A stretch of DNA of 32,406 bases from an archaeon (GTDB taxonomy: Archaea > Thermoplasmatota > E2 > UBA202 > JdFR-43): the NCBI GenBank assembly GCA_024275755.1, contig JAJRYN010000095.1, forward strand, positions 1 through 32,406, written 5' to 3'. Made by a program: the position numbers and the translations under genes. The notes under the pieces were generated by a model. The model made no database searches. It was given only the letters and a program-made list of their open reading frames with translations, and had not been told where the DNA came from. Below, piece by piece: positions 1 through 9,546 of the stretch; the first letter of the stretch is position 1, and the number at the start of each line of letters is the position of its first letter.

Positions 1-1005
1 ATGGCAGCAGGCGCAAGTGGGTATGACGTGTATATAACAAATGAACCGATGGATGAGGCAGATGCATATTTCATCTACACCAGAGGTAAAATGAACAATA
101 CTCTATTTCTGCCTCCGTCCATTCTAAATCTTTTCAATCAGAGTAAGCCGGTATTTCTTGAAGTGGCCTATGATTTGCCAAATGAGGGAAGTTGGGAGTA
201 TATAAGGAGTAAACTTGGAATTAATCAGAAAGAATTTTTGAGTCTTTTTGGGACATGGCAAGTAGAAGCCTAATACAATGGCGTAAAATATTATCATCTG
301 AGTGATGACTGGTATTTGTTCAATCCTATTGAACCTGAAGATGTTGACGGAGAAATTCTATCATACGGAAAATTTTTGGGAAAAACATATGCATTTGTCA
401 TCAAAAATGAGAATTTTGTTTTCATAAATGGAGCTGGCTTGGATGCGGAGGCAAGCTTTCCAATATCAAACATACTGAATGATGCTCTGCAAAGACCATT
501 TCATGGAATCTGCAGCGTAGGCAAAACATCTGTTTTTTATGCATATGATGACACGATATTGAAGATAAAATTCCCTTATGATGTGGAAAGAGTTGAATAT
601 ATGGAAAGAGGCATGGAAGGAAATGTAGAAACTGGAGAAATTGTTTATACAGATGAGTTTAGCTATGCCCTTGACAGGGGAGACTTGCTCATTCTGAAAC
701 TCACACTCAATGAAACATTCAGCATATCTATAAAAAGACCAAGAAATCATTTATACATAAATGACAGAGAAATTATACCGCTGCAAAAAACTGTTGTTAT
801 AGGAAAAATAACAATAGAAATGGAAACAATAAACATTGATTCAATTGAAATTTATGTAGATGGTGTCCTAAAATATAAAGGCAATGAAACACAATGGCTT
901 TTTGATGAAAAAGCATTTGGCACTTATGAAATAAAAGCGGTTGGCTATCATGATAGCGAGACATGCGAGGATATTGTGGAAGCGTTTATGGTGAATGTGT
1001 TCTAA
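1..1005 (+). pseudogene. Interrupted CDS of unknown function with a C-terminal Ig/PKD-like domain; 5' end truncated by the window edge. ORFs 1..273 and 316..1005 are the same frame, separated by one TAA at 271..273
   Basis: Frame 1 reads ...FGTWQVEA-*-YNGVKYYHLSDDWYLFNPIEPED... with no other stop from 1 to 1005. C-terminus (IEIYVDGVLKYKGNETQWLFDEKAFGTYEIKAVGYHD) resembles Ig-like repeats of archaeal secreted proteins. Confidence 0.6.
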
Positions 1006-1025
1006 GTACAAATGTTTTTACTATG

Positions 1026-1916
1026 TTAAGAAATGTGAATCTTTACAACGTCATATTCAATATTGTTCCCTTCATCTGCTGCCGTAACTCTTATCCAGTA
1101 CTCTCCATACTGTTCAATTTTTTCCTTCTCTAGTATACACTCCCATTTTTCCCATTCCATGGCAGATTTTTCTTCTATCACAATCCAATCTGATGTTGAA
1201 CTTTTATATTCAACTTTGATGTATTTAATACCAATATCATCGAATACAACCCATTGGATAAGTATGTCACCGTACGAATACGTTCCCTCTACTGGGCTGA
1301 TTATAGAAACAAAAGGAGGATTATTATCAAAATAAGGGATAAAATTGGAATTGTTAGAATGAATGAGAATGTATTTTTTATTATGATACTTAACTAACTC
1401 GAATGTTATTTCAAATTTTCCTTCAGCTTTTAGTATGAGACCTTCTTCGGGCTTTTTAATCAGCCAGTTGCCATCCTTGTATTCTCCCAATCTGATTCTT
1501 ATATCTTCATCAAGCCAGTGAATCTTTTTACTTCTCCCTTCTACTTTATATACGATAACAGTTCCATCTTCCATCAGGTTTCTCTCTAATTGTCCATCGT
1601 TATCTGGATCTGGATCTGTGCCTATACCAAGATAATTTAATTGTGACGGGAGATCAAAACTAAAGGTTCTTCTTTCTCCACTCTGTGTCTTATAGTCCTC
1701 ATAAAGTGCAACATCTCGTGCATCTCCAGTAATCATTTCCTGAAAAAGATTGTCTAGTGCATTAACTTGCCTTTCCACCTTTGCTTCAGCAATCGAGGGC
1801 ATTATATTTTTTAATCCAACATAAAATAGGCTACTTATCACAACTATAACAACTATACTCATCAATAGCCGCATTGATATAAATGTCGCCCCCCTTCTAT
1901 CGACTATCATGTTCAT
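1026..1916 (-). CDS. Pilin/pseudopilin-like secreted protein with C-terminal Ig-like domain
   Basis: N-terminus MIVDRRG^ATFISMRLLMSIVVIVVISSLFYVGL fits a class III signal peptide (basic-G followed by hydrophobic helix). C-terminal NPPFVSIISPVEGTYSYGDILIQWVVFDDIGI is Ig-like. Confidence 0.75.
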   Translation of the reverse strand: MNMIVDRRGATFISMRLLMSIVVIVVISSLFYVGLKNIMPSIAEAKVERQVNALDNLFQEMITGDARDVALYEDYKTQSGERRTFSFDLPSQLNYLGIGTDPDPDNDGQLERNLMEDGTVIVYKVEGRSKKIHWLDEDIRIRLGEYKDGNWLIKKPEEGLILKAEGKFEITFELVKYHNKKYILIHSNNSNFIPYFDNNPPFVSIISPVEGTYSYGDILIQWVVFDDIGIKYIKVEYKSSTSDWIVIEEKSAMEWEKWECILEKEKIEQYGEYWIRVTAADEGNNIEYDVVKIHIS

Positions 1917-1929
1917 TTTAATTTTATTC

Positions 1930-2526
1930 TTATTTTTTTGTCTTTCTTCTAATTAAAACAAATGACATACCCACCGCTGCCAACAAAAATCCAGTTTCAA
2001 ATCCTGGTATTCCCCCACCTCCGTTCTCATCTCCACCACCGCCATTAGCGTCTCCATTCCATTCCTCTGAGGAAATGTAAGCAAGGAGGATGGTTTTATC
2101 AATGGCGCAAGCATCACTCATGGTTTTAGTAAACTGCGCATAAAAATTAAGAGGAGCTGTTCCTCCTGCCCAGTTTTCTGTAGATCTAATAACCCAGTTG
2201 TATGTATAAGTCTGCCCAGCTGGGGCATTCTCTTTATGAATGTCCTCGTCCATTCTCGATGGACCATCAATGATTTCAAAAGCAGGTGTGGCACCTGGTT
2301 CATATAGATGTAAATCAAGGTGGCATTCTTTTTTGATTCGCACCTCTATTTTCACTTCAAAGGGCTCGTGCACCTTCAAAGTAATATCCTCTACGGGGGT
2401 TTCCCTCCATCCAACATCTTCGTGTAACTTTATCCAAACATTTATTTCTCCATATTCACATTCCCAAGCGTTACAAAGAGGTAGTAAAAACACTATCCCA
2501 AACAATATGTACAACACTCTCTTCAA
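1930..2526 (-). CDS. Secreted protein with PGF-CTERM-type sorting signal (sarcinarray-family-like, tentative)
   Basis: Signal peptide MKRVLYILFGIVFLLPLCNA; Gly-rich linker then PGFETGFLLAAVGMSFVLIRRKTKK. TTG start preceded by SD-like GGAGGTGA. Confidence 0.75.
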   Translation of the reverse strand: MKRVLYILFGIVFLLPLCNAWECEYGEINVWIKLHEDVGWRETPVEDITLKVHEPFEVKIEVRIKKECHLDLHLYEPGATPAFEIIDGPSRMDEDIHKENAPAGQTYTYNWVIRSTENWAGGTAPLNFYAQFTKTMSDACAIDKTILLAYISSEEWNGDANGGGGDENGGGGIPGFETGFLLAAVGMSFVLIRRKTKK

Positions 2527-3231
2527 TTAATCACCTCCTATTTTTTTAGATGGTAAACCATTTTCCTCATAGGGGTAACTCGTTGGATTTATATCCCCTA
2601 CAAAACCTGGAGGAGTGATGGCTATATTTATTGTTTTTATTTCAAAATCAATTGGCATGTTTACACCTATTTTATGTCCTGAGCACAAATCATCATAAAC
2701 AGCTATCAAATTATTCTCCATGTAACCTCTCACGAAGCTGGTTTCTTTGTTTCCAAACAAAAGGTCAGGCATCATTTCTCCTATGGTGTCAGTAACTTCA
2801 AATTTTGCGAATTGTCCTTGAATTTCAATATACCATGCATTTACTGTGATGACCCAAGGAGTAATGGGCGTAGGAAGAATTGGTAAACCAGTTGGACCAA
2901 AAAGACAAATGTTCTTCACTTTGAAACGATATGGAGAATTGCTATTCAGATTCTTATAAGTAAAATAGTCTGGTTCTTGATTTATAGCAAAACCTATTTG
3001 TTCTTCCCATTTTATATCTTCCGTTTTTATATCCATTTTAAGGGGCATGGTTAGCCCAAATTGCAAGGAAGGTAAACTATAAGCATCGAGTCCACTTTCT
3101 GCAGCTTTTTTCTTAGCATCTTCTCTTTCCTTCATTAAATTTCCTCCAACATTCTGTTTTTCAAGTGCTTTTGTTATATTTTCTCCAATACTTTCCTTCA
3201 GATTTTTTTTGATTGATTTAATGCATTCCAT
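2527..3231 (-). CDS. Likely C-terminal part of the large secreted protein encoded by 3198..5597 (DUF7286-like, tentative), in the -1 frame
   Basis: ORF continues coding in the -1 frame from the A8 tract at 3203..3210; TPITPWVITVNAWYIEIQGQFAKFEVTD segment. No strong SD before the candidate ATGs (3249, 3231). Confidence 0.65.
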   Translation of the reverse strand: MECIKSIKKNLKESIGENITKALEKQNVGGNLMKEREDAKKKAAESGLDAYSLPSLQFGLTMPLKMDIKTEDIKWEEQIGFAINQEPDYFTYKNLNSNSPYRFKVKNICLFGPTGLPILPTPITPWVITVNAWYIEIQGQFAKFEVTDTIGEMMPDLLFGNKETSFVRGYMENNLIAVYDDLCSGHKIGVNMPIDFEIKTINIAITPPGFVGDINPTSYPYEENGLPSKKIGGD

Positions 3232-5597
3232 ATCGTATGTACATACCATGCTCTCATCTTTGCTATTATTCTAGCTGCACAGCTGATGTAATTGCTATCT
3301 TCGCCCCTGTATCTCTCGTCGTCAATGTATTTGTATACCCTTCTACTAAATTTGTCATTAAGCTGAGAAATGTGATTTTCAATAGTTTCATTATAATCCT
3401 TTTTTCTATATTCATACCCTTCATCAATGGTTGCATTTATTTTATCATCTTTTATCATTTCCAATATCTCTCGTAATGCGAATTCAACTTCACCTCCGTA
3501 ACCTTCCAACCATTTCATAGCATAGTCTTTCTTATTCTCGTTACTCCTCCAAGTAAAGCTGGTAAAACTTGATTCTTTATGAAATTCTTTCAATATGTAT
3601 TCTCTCTTCTGTATAAAATAAGTAACGAAATCTTTAGAGATGTTATATAGATTGTAATCAAGTCTTGAATGTGCTACACCATTTGTCTCAAGAATTATTT
3701 GTTTCTTTAGGAAGGGCTTATCTACATCATTAATAACATTTACGGCAACTACATTGAAAGTTATTCTTTCTTTCCAGATTTCCGTGAATATTTTTTGATC
3801 TGTTATTTCCCATCCCACTATCCTGTCATTTACAATAATTGGTTCTTTATGAACATATGTATGGTCTCTACGCCGTGTGACTATCCAGCTTTCTTCATAG
3901 GGATATTGATTTACGATGTCTCCAGTATCCAGCTTTTTAGTAATACTAGATGCATTATATGACCACTCAGTGGATGATGCCTTTTCCCAGTATGAATCAT
4001 CTCTCGGATCATAAGGATTCCAAATATTATCTATGCTTATAGAAACTGTTGTCCTAAAATCGGCTTTATACGTTTCATCTATTAATTGTCCCAGTCGGTT
4101 AACAACTTTTTCGTTTAAATCATGTAATACCGTTCTTTCATATCCTCTTGGTTCTTTAGAAGGTATGTATTCGTATATTTTTCCACTAATATTTAGATAA
4201 GGGCCGTGATATGTATTCTCTTGTCTAATATCATTTGTTGAAGCATTTTTATAAATATATGGAGGGGGAGAAATATAAACGTACTTTTTATCATCTTCAC
4301 TGAAGCTATATCCTTTGAATTCTTGTAAAGGTTTATTTTCGCCTGTCTCCTCACAATAGTAATAATATGTGTAAATTGTTTTATATAGTATATCTTCCGC
4401 TATTCGTGTTATATTTAGTTCTCCTCTTGTCTCTGGGTCAAAAACGTTTTTTTCAGCTTCCGAGAGAACCTCCGGATTGTTACTTATAGAAAGAATAGCA
4501 TTTTCATCCATATTAGAAAAAATATCATCGATGCTCCTTTCAAGAAATGCATCCTTGACTTTTTCTTCCATTTCTTCTGTTCCAGGCATTCCAGTAGCTG
4601 CAAAATCTTTTATATTCAGGAGTAAATGAATGGCAGCAAGAGGGTCAATACTGTTAAACACCATAAATTCTTCAAATAAAAGCACTCCATTTATAAGATA
4701 ACGCAACCACCTATTATCAACAATGTTTGGAATTTTTTCATACATTCCTGCATATTGAGCTAAAGCTCTCGCCTCAGTGTATATTTCGCTCAGCAATGTA
4801 GTAAGAATGAATGCACCATTTCCATTCAAACTCTTTTCATAAATATGCGTCATTTCCATGAGGAGAGGCATTCTCGAAGTTACTAAAGTAGAAACTTTAA
4901 TAGTTTTTCTTCCTATAACCTTATTTTCATCCAGATCAATGATTTCAATTTGCAAGGGAAGACTAAATTTCCAATATGCCGCTATTTTATCTACAGGTTC
5001 GGAAAATAAACTTCTTATGCTTTCAGAAGGGGCAGATACAGGAGATGTATGTTCTCTATCCAATTTCATCTCAACTTCTTCTATTGTTATTTTTTTCCAA
5101 GTTTCTATAGGTTCATCTTCTTTTCCTACAACATTTATTGCATATCGCCCATTATTATAGGCGTTCCCCATATAATTCGCTAGTATATACGGGTTTAAAT
5201 AAACCCGAGTGATGTTTTTTGCCCAGTTCATATTAAATTTTTTCATATCTTCAAAGGTTTTCCATTGATGATTTTCAAAATCATAATTATTCCAGTCCCC
5301 TCCATTATACTCCATCGCTACCTTGCTATTTATATTTGGCTTGGTAACTGGATGTTTCCCCACAAAATCCATAGCTTTCATTCCTGCATAATTTAAAGCA
5401 ATAGATAAATCTGCTTGCATAAAGGAAAGCATGCTATCTATTTCTCCTATTTCTAAAGATAATTTAGTTTCTTCTGCAAGTTTATTTTCTAAATTTACTA
5501 TTACCGTAGATGTTACTACACTTCCAAATAACAAAAATACACCCAACACAGCAAATGGTATCCTCCCCCTCACATCATTCCAAAATTTCATTTTCAT
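3198..5597 (-). CDS. Large pilus-operon secreted/membrane-anchored protein, N-terminal part (DUF7286-like, tentative)
   Basis: 798 aa from MKMKFWNDVRGRIPFAVLGVFLLFGSVV; several N-x-S/T sequons (NIT, NAS, NIS, NAT, NET). Start overlaps the upstream stop. Confidence 0.75.
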   Translation of the reverse strand: MKMKFWNDVRGRIPFAVLGVFLLFGSVVTSTVIVNLENKLAEETKLSLEIGEIDSMLSFMQADLSIALNYAGMKAMDFVGKHPVTKPNINSKVAMEYNGGDWNNYDFENHQWKTFEDMKKFNMNWAKNITRVYLNPYILANYMGNAYNNGRYAINVVGKEDEPIETWKKITIEEVEMKLDREHTSPVSAPSESIRSLFSEPVDKIAAYWKFSLPLQIEIIDLDENKVIGRKTIKVSTLVTSRMPLLMEMTHIYEKSLNGNGAFILTTLLSEIYTEARALAQYAGMYEKIPNIVDNRWLRYLINGVLLFEEFMVFNSIDPLAAIHLLLNIKDFAATGMPGTEEMEEKVKDAFLERSIDDIFSNMDENAILSISNNPEVLSEAEKNVFDPETRGELNITRIAEDILYKTIYTYYYYCEETGENKPLQEFKGYSFSEDDKKYVYISPPPYIYKNASTNDIRQENTYHGPYLNISGKIYEYIPSKEPRGYERTVLHDLNEKVVNRLGQLIDETYKADFRTTVSISIDNIWNPYDPRDDSYWEKASSTEWSYNASSITKKLDTGDIVNQYPYEESWIVTRRRDHTYVHKEPIIVNDRIVGWEITDQKIFTEIWKERITFNVVAVNVINDVDKPFLKKQIILETNGVAHSRLDYNLYNISKDFVTYFIQKREYILKEFHKESSFTSFTWRSNENKKDYAMKWLEGYGGEVEFALREILEMIKDDKINATIDEGYEYRKKDYNETIENHISQLNDKFSRRVYKYIDDERYRGEDSNYISCAARIIAKMRAWYVHTIWNALNQSKKI

Positions 5598-6895
5598 ACA
5601 CCCCATACCATAAGAGTGATTTCTGCCCGGGTTATGCTTATTCTATTTAGTGTCCAATCATATATTATCTCTTCAAATTCCCTAATTTCTTCTATGCCTT
5701 TCTTTATTAAATCCAATATATAATGAACAAATTCCCTCACACAGTTTTCAATATAATTGCTAAGTGTTGTAGCAGCCCCTTCCACAATCTCCTTAACGAA
5801 ATAATCAGCAACATCAGTTATTAAGGAAGAAACAGTTATTTCTTCTGTGGGCGGTTTCTCTATTTCTAATTTTTCGTAAATAAATTCTCCAATTATTTTA
5901 AATGAACTATTCAGTATGCTCATTATAGGTGCTCCGACTGTTTTTTCAAATTTTTCCGTTGTTTTCTCCGTTAATTTTTCTATTATTTTTTCCAGTTCAT
6001 CAAAAATCATGTGGAGTACAATATTAACTACACCTTCAAAAATTATATTCCCTTCCTCATCTTCTAGTCCCAAGAATAGAAAGCCATTTATCAGTCCAGT
6101 GATATTTTCTACCAAACTGTTCTCCAATTTTTTCCAGCTTTCATCGCTATGTGGCATACTATCTAAACATTCTTCTATGCGCCCAATCGTATTCATATAA
6201 TATGAGGATTCTTCGATCCTCTTTCTTAATTGATTAGGCGCCAAAATTATTTCATCATCTCCTATCTTCACCTTTGGTGAAAATGGCATCGTTATCCAAG
6301 TTTTTGCCACGTACGCATTTTTTGGAGGAGAGGGACCAAGATACATTTCTCCACCAAAAGGTATTCCTATAATTGGATGCCATCTTGCTGAAAAATTAAA
6401 TTGATATTCGGTACCTAAAATAAGATTTAATTGTCGTGATATATTTTCTTTCAATTTATCGGTAAAGCTCTTTGTTAATAAATTTGCTTGTATTTTTTTC
6501 TTGTCGGCAGGTATTAAAAGCTGGCAAGCCAAACATTCTGCTATAAGTTCTCCGTAGCTCTTGTGATTTTGTGTTCTCCCTGCAATCCAGTCCAAGATTG
6601 CACCACCAAAATCTTTACTATCAAGAATATTTATCTCTTGCTTTTCAAACAAAGATTTTATTATATCTTCTGCTAAACAATAACTAAAGTTGTCTTTTGT
6701 TGTTGCTAAAAGAACTAAAAGAGTTTCATCGACTATCTCATTTTTTTCTCTTTCTATTTGACTCTCCATAATGATGTCATTTGTGAAAGCAGGCATCAAA
6801 ATTGCTCCTGAAATCGAAACCATTAGTACAAAAAGAATTGCATCTTGCATTGCTGAAAGCCCTCTTTTATCTTTTAAAAAACGGTTTTCTTTCAA
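5594..6895 (-). CDS. Pilin-like protein, class III signal (DUF7284-like, tentative)
   Basis: MKENRFLKDKRG^LSAMQDAILFVLMVSISGAIL; TTG start preceded by GGAGGGTA; C-terminus ITRAEITLMVWGV. Confidence 0.75.
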   Translation of the reverse strand: MKENRFLKDKRGLSAMQDAILFVLMVSISGAILMPAFTNDIIMESQIEREKNEIVDETLLVLLATTKDNFSYCLAEDIIKSLFEKQEINILDSKDFGGAILDWIAGRTQNHKSYGELIAECLACQLLIPADKKKIQANLLTKSFTDKLKENISRQLNLILGTEYQFNFSARWHPIIGIPFGGEMYLGPSPPKNAYVAKTWITMPFSPKVKIGDDEIILAPNQLRKRIEESSYYMNTIGRIEECLDSMPHSDESWKKLENSLVENITGLINGFLFLGLEDEEGNIIFEGVVNIVLHMIFDELEKIIEKLTEKTTEKFEKTVGAPIMSILNSSFKIIGEFIYEKLEIEKPPTEEITVSSLITDVADYFVKEIVEGAATTLSNYIENCVREFVHYILDLIKKGIEEIREFEEIIYDWTLNRISITRAEITLMVWGV

Positions 6896-6896
6896 T

Positions 6897-7393
6897 TTAT
6901 ACCCTCCATACTGTTACTACAATCTCGCCGTATCTTATGTCTCCTTCAAAGAACTTAATTGCTACTTTTCTGGATGCTGATACCATCTCCTTATCCTGGA
7001 TGCTACTTTCAGATTTTATTCTGATGGTTTCTTTTTTCCATTTTCATCATACCAGAAAAATTTGACACTGTAGTCGTAACCTACCGGATTGCAAAAATTT
7101 TTCAATTCTTCGATACTTACACTTTTTATAGAGCTCTCATCAATTAGGAGAGGATTATTTGCATCACTTGTGCTTATTATTGGGCTATCTTGCGTAGTCA
7201 ACTTCAAAACAACATAATGAGCCACTTCATATAATTCCTTGTTTTCCACTTTTTGATTATGTATATAATATACTCCTGCTATCATTGCAAAAAATAAAGC
7301 GAAACCTATCATAACTATCATTAGAGCGGGTAAGGAAGTAAATTCTTCTGCCACCCCTCTCTTATTTTTTATGAACTTTTTAAAGCTTTCCAT
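6897..7393 (-). CDS. Pilin-like protein, frame-broken at A6 tract 7032..7037. The annotated ORF stops at 7016, but coding continues in the -1 frame to TAA at 6897..6899
   Basis: Start MESFKKFIKNKRG^VAEEFTSLPALMIVMIGFALFF with SD GGAGGAGTGAT. -1 frame reads KKETIRIKSESSIQDKEMVSASRKVAIKFFEGDIRYGEIVVTVWRV*, ending 1 nt before the next gene's start. Confidence 0.75.
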
Positions 7394-7394
7394 A

Positions 7395-8048
7395 TCACTC
7401 CTCCGATTGATACACAACAACTAATCCTATACTCTCAAGATTTCCCTTTTCCTTTCCCTCCTTTTCGAAATAGATAAATGTCTTTTCAATAACTAAAGGC
7501 TTTTTAATATCCAAATGGAGAGGGTTAAGGGCTAAATTTTTAGCAGTTTCTTCTAATTCACTTTCTAAAAGAGATTCTACATCTGTTTTCTTTTGATAAG
7601 GTAAAGGGTCGATGCTATCGCCGGAATAGCCATATAACTCTTTTAACCACTGGTGCAGTTCCTCGCCAGTACACCACTCATGCTTCAAATAATCGATGCG
7701 AATATGGGGTTTTATAATTAGAGCTTCTACTTCTTTTATTTCTTTTTTAATTCGACCGTCCGTTCTTATTACAATAACATAATCAGTCGAAAGGTATGCA
7801 TCGTAAGAAAAATTTTTTTGAGGCAACATAAAAAGCGCGGAATTAGGTGCTGTTTTTAAATCGGCTATCTCTATCATGGTAGCTATTTCTGATGCTACTG
7901 CTTTTGCTTCCGCCTCCTTCTGCCAGTCGGAATAAAATGTCAAGCTTGCAATCGACATTAGTAGAACGGCTGTAGCCAATAAAAGAGCTATTTGACTTAA
8001 TAGCCAAGATACAACACCCTCTTTATTGAGATGGATAAATTTTAACAT
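7395..8048 (-). CDS. Pilin-like protein, class III signal
   Basis: MLKFIHLNKEG^VVSWLLSQIALLLATAVLLMSIASL; SD GGAGGTAGTGAG before the internal ATG at 8048 favours it over the 8066 start. Confidence 0.75.
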   Translation of the reverse strand: MLKFIHLNKEGVVSWLLSQIALLLATAVLLMSIASLTFYSDWQKEAEAKAVASEIATMIEIADLKTAPNSALFMLPQKNFSYDAYLSTDYVIVIRTDGRIKKEIKEVEALIIKPHIRIDYLKHEWCTGEELHQWLKELYGYSGDSIDPLPYQKKTDVESLLESELEETAKNLALNPLHLDIKKPLVIEKTFIYFEKEGKEKGNLESIGLVVVYQSEE

Positions 8049-8493
8049 ATTTCTCACTACCTCCATTTACCCTTTCAATCTCTAAGACAATTCTCGAAGA
8101 GCCGCCATGTAAAACCGCCTTGGTACTTTCTTTTCCTTTAAATTTTACATGTTCTGCAAAAAAGCTTTTATTGGTCCCCCATCTCATAAGAGTATAGTAA
8201 TGATTTGCTAAATTTTCGTCGGAAGAACCAAATACAACTCTTTTAACACTGTTAGGTAGATTAACATCTATTGTTATCCTCGTTCCTTCTTCTCCTGTTA
8301 TATACATTAATTCTGCCTCATTAACGATTTGTTTGACCTCTCTTACCGCCTTTTTCATTTCATTCTCTTTCCAAAGAGTATATGCAGCAGCGCTCATTAG
8401 AAAAATCGCTATTCCTGCAACAATTACTGCTATTACATATTGCATAGGCAACTCCAGAATGCCCTGTCTATTTTTACAAATATTTTGTCTCAT
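8023..8493 (-). CDS. Pilin-like protein, class III signal
   Basis: MRQNICKNRQG^ILELPMQYVIAVIVAGIAIFLM; 4-nt-type overlap with the upstream gene. Confidence 0.8.
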   Translation of the reverse strand: MRQNICKNRQGILELPMQYVIAVIVAGIAIFLMSAAAYTLWKENEMKKAVREVKQIVNEAELMYITGEEGTRITIDVNLPNSVKRVVFGSSDENLANHYYTLMRWGTNKSFFAEHVKFKGKESTKAVLHGGSSRIVLEIERVNGGSEKYVKIYPSQ

Positions 8494-9129
8494 CTTCTTG
8501 AAACATTTATTATATACGTTTTTAGAGCAGTAGCAGTGAGTAAAACCAGCCCAATAAACATAACGAAAGGTGGCGATATAACCAGATTTTTGTACCCTCC
8601 AAACAATAGTATCGCTATAATAAATGCTAAAAAACCACCAACAATCCCTGTTATCTCTATGGGTACCTCTATTTTCCCTACCTTCACTGTAGCAGTAGCT
8701 TTTTTCTTCTCTAACCTTTCCAACCTTCTTTCTATGTTTGCTATTTCCTTTGCAAAGTTTGTTATATTTTCTCCGCTTCTTTTTAAAGAAATTGTTACAG
8801 GGCTTTCTGCCTTAGCTACGCCTTTAGCTTTTATTGCCTCTATTTCTTTTTTTAGGATTTTTATTTCCTCTCCTAGGGTTCTAGCAATTTCTTTTAGCCT
8901 ATCTTCATAATTTTTTTCTATTGCAATGCTTTTGCTACCAAATTTAGATCCTTCAAAAGGCTCGTTAGACAATCTTCTTTCTACTGCATCACAATCTTTT
9001 TTCAAGACTATTTATGTGTTGTTGTATTCTCTGAATTATATTATTTAATTCTCTATCTTCTTTGGGGCTTATTCCTTTTTCTTTATCTCTTTTTCCTCCC
9101 AATTTTATCTCTTTTCCAAATTTAACCAT
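8490..9129 (-). CDS. Coiled-coil protein with two C-terminal TM helices, probably one gene split into 8989..9129 (46 aa) and 8490..9005 (171 aa) at an A6 tract
   Basis: ATG at 9129 lies 1 nt after the upstream stop (MVKFGKEIKLGGKRDKEKGISPKEDRELNNIIQRIQQHINSLEKRL*). The downstream ORF (TTG at 9005) has no SD; both parts are charged/coiled-coil-like and overlap at T6 8997..9002. Confidence 0.55.
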
Positions 9130-9130
9130 T

Positions 9131-9544
9131 TTACCACATAACAACCTTTATGGCGTTTTCTTGGTAAAATTTTTTATAGCATCCTCCCACCGTAACCCGT
9201 ATATTTAGATACCCTTCTTTTCTATACTGAGGTAAAGTAGCCTTGATGTATAAAGTGGTTTTTCCGTGGGCATTAGTTTTATTAACGCTCGCTGTTCCTA
9301 ATCCGCTAATTAAAACTGTAGCCCCCGAAATAGGATTACCCCTCGAATTTTTTACTTCAACAGAAATTTTCTCCTCCATATCACTTTCGATCACGGAAGG
9401 CTGCCAACTTACTTGCAAATCAGATGGGAACAAACAAGGTTGCAAAATAAAAGACAATATTGTAGCTAACGCAACACCCCCTATCACAATAGTTACGACC
9501 ATTCGCAAAGGTAATTCAAGTATACCACTTTTGTCTACGAACAT
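9131..9544 (-). CDS. Pilin-like protein with Ig-like (Big_1-type) domain
   Basis: MFVDKSG^ILELPLRMVVTIVIGGVALATILSF plus VKNSRGNPISGATVLISGLGTASVNKTNAHGKTTLYIKA. Confidence 0.8.
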   Translation of the reverse strand: MFVDKSGILELPLRMVVTIVIGGVALATILSFILQPCLFPSDLQVSWQPSVIESDMEEKISVEVKNSRGNPISGATVLISGLGTASVNKTNAHGKTTLYIKATLPQYRKEGYLNIRVTVGGCYKKFYQENAIKVVMW

Positions 9545-9546
9545 TA

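Noticed and set aside
271-273. Pyrrolysine or selenocysteine recoding of the in-frame stop
   Set aside because: The stop is TAA, not TAG or TGA.
8440-8910. 156-aa plus-strand ORF antisense to the pilin operon (likewise 4858..5160, 5916..6200, 24828..25259, 27439..27909)
   Set aside because: Shadow ORFs opposite real genes; no motif, promoter or RBS support.
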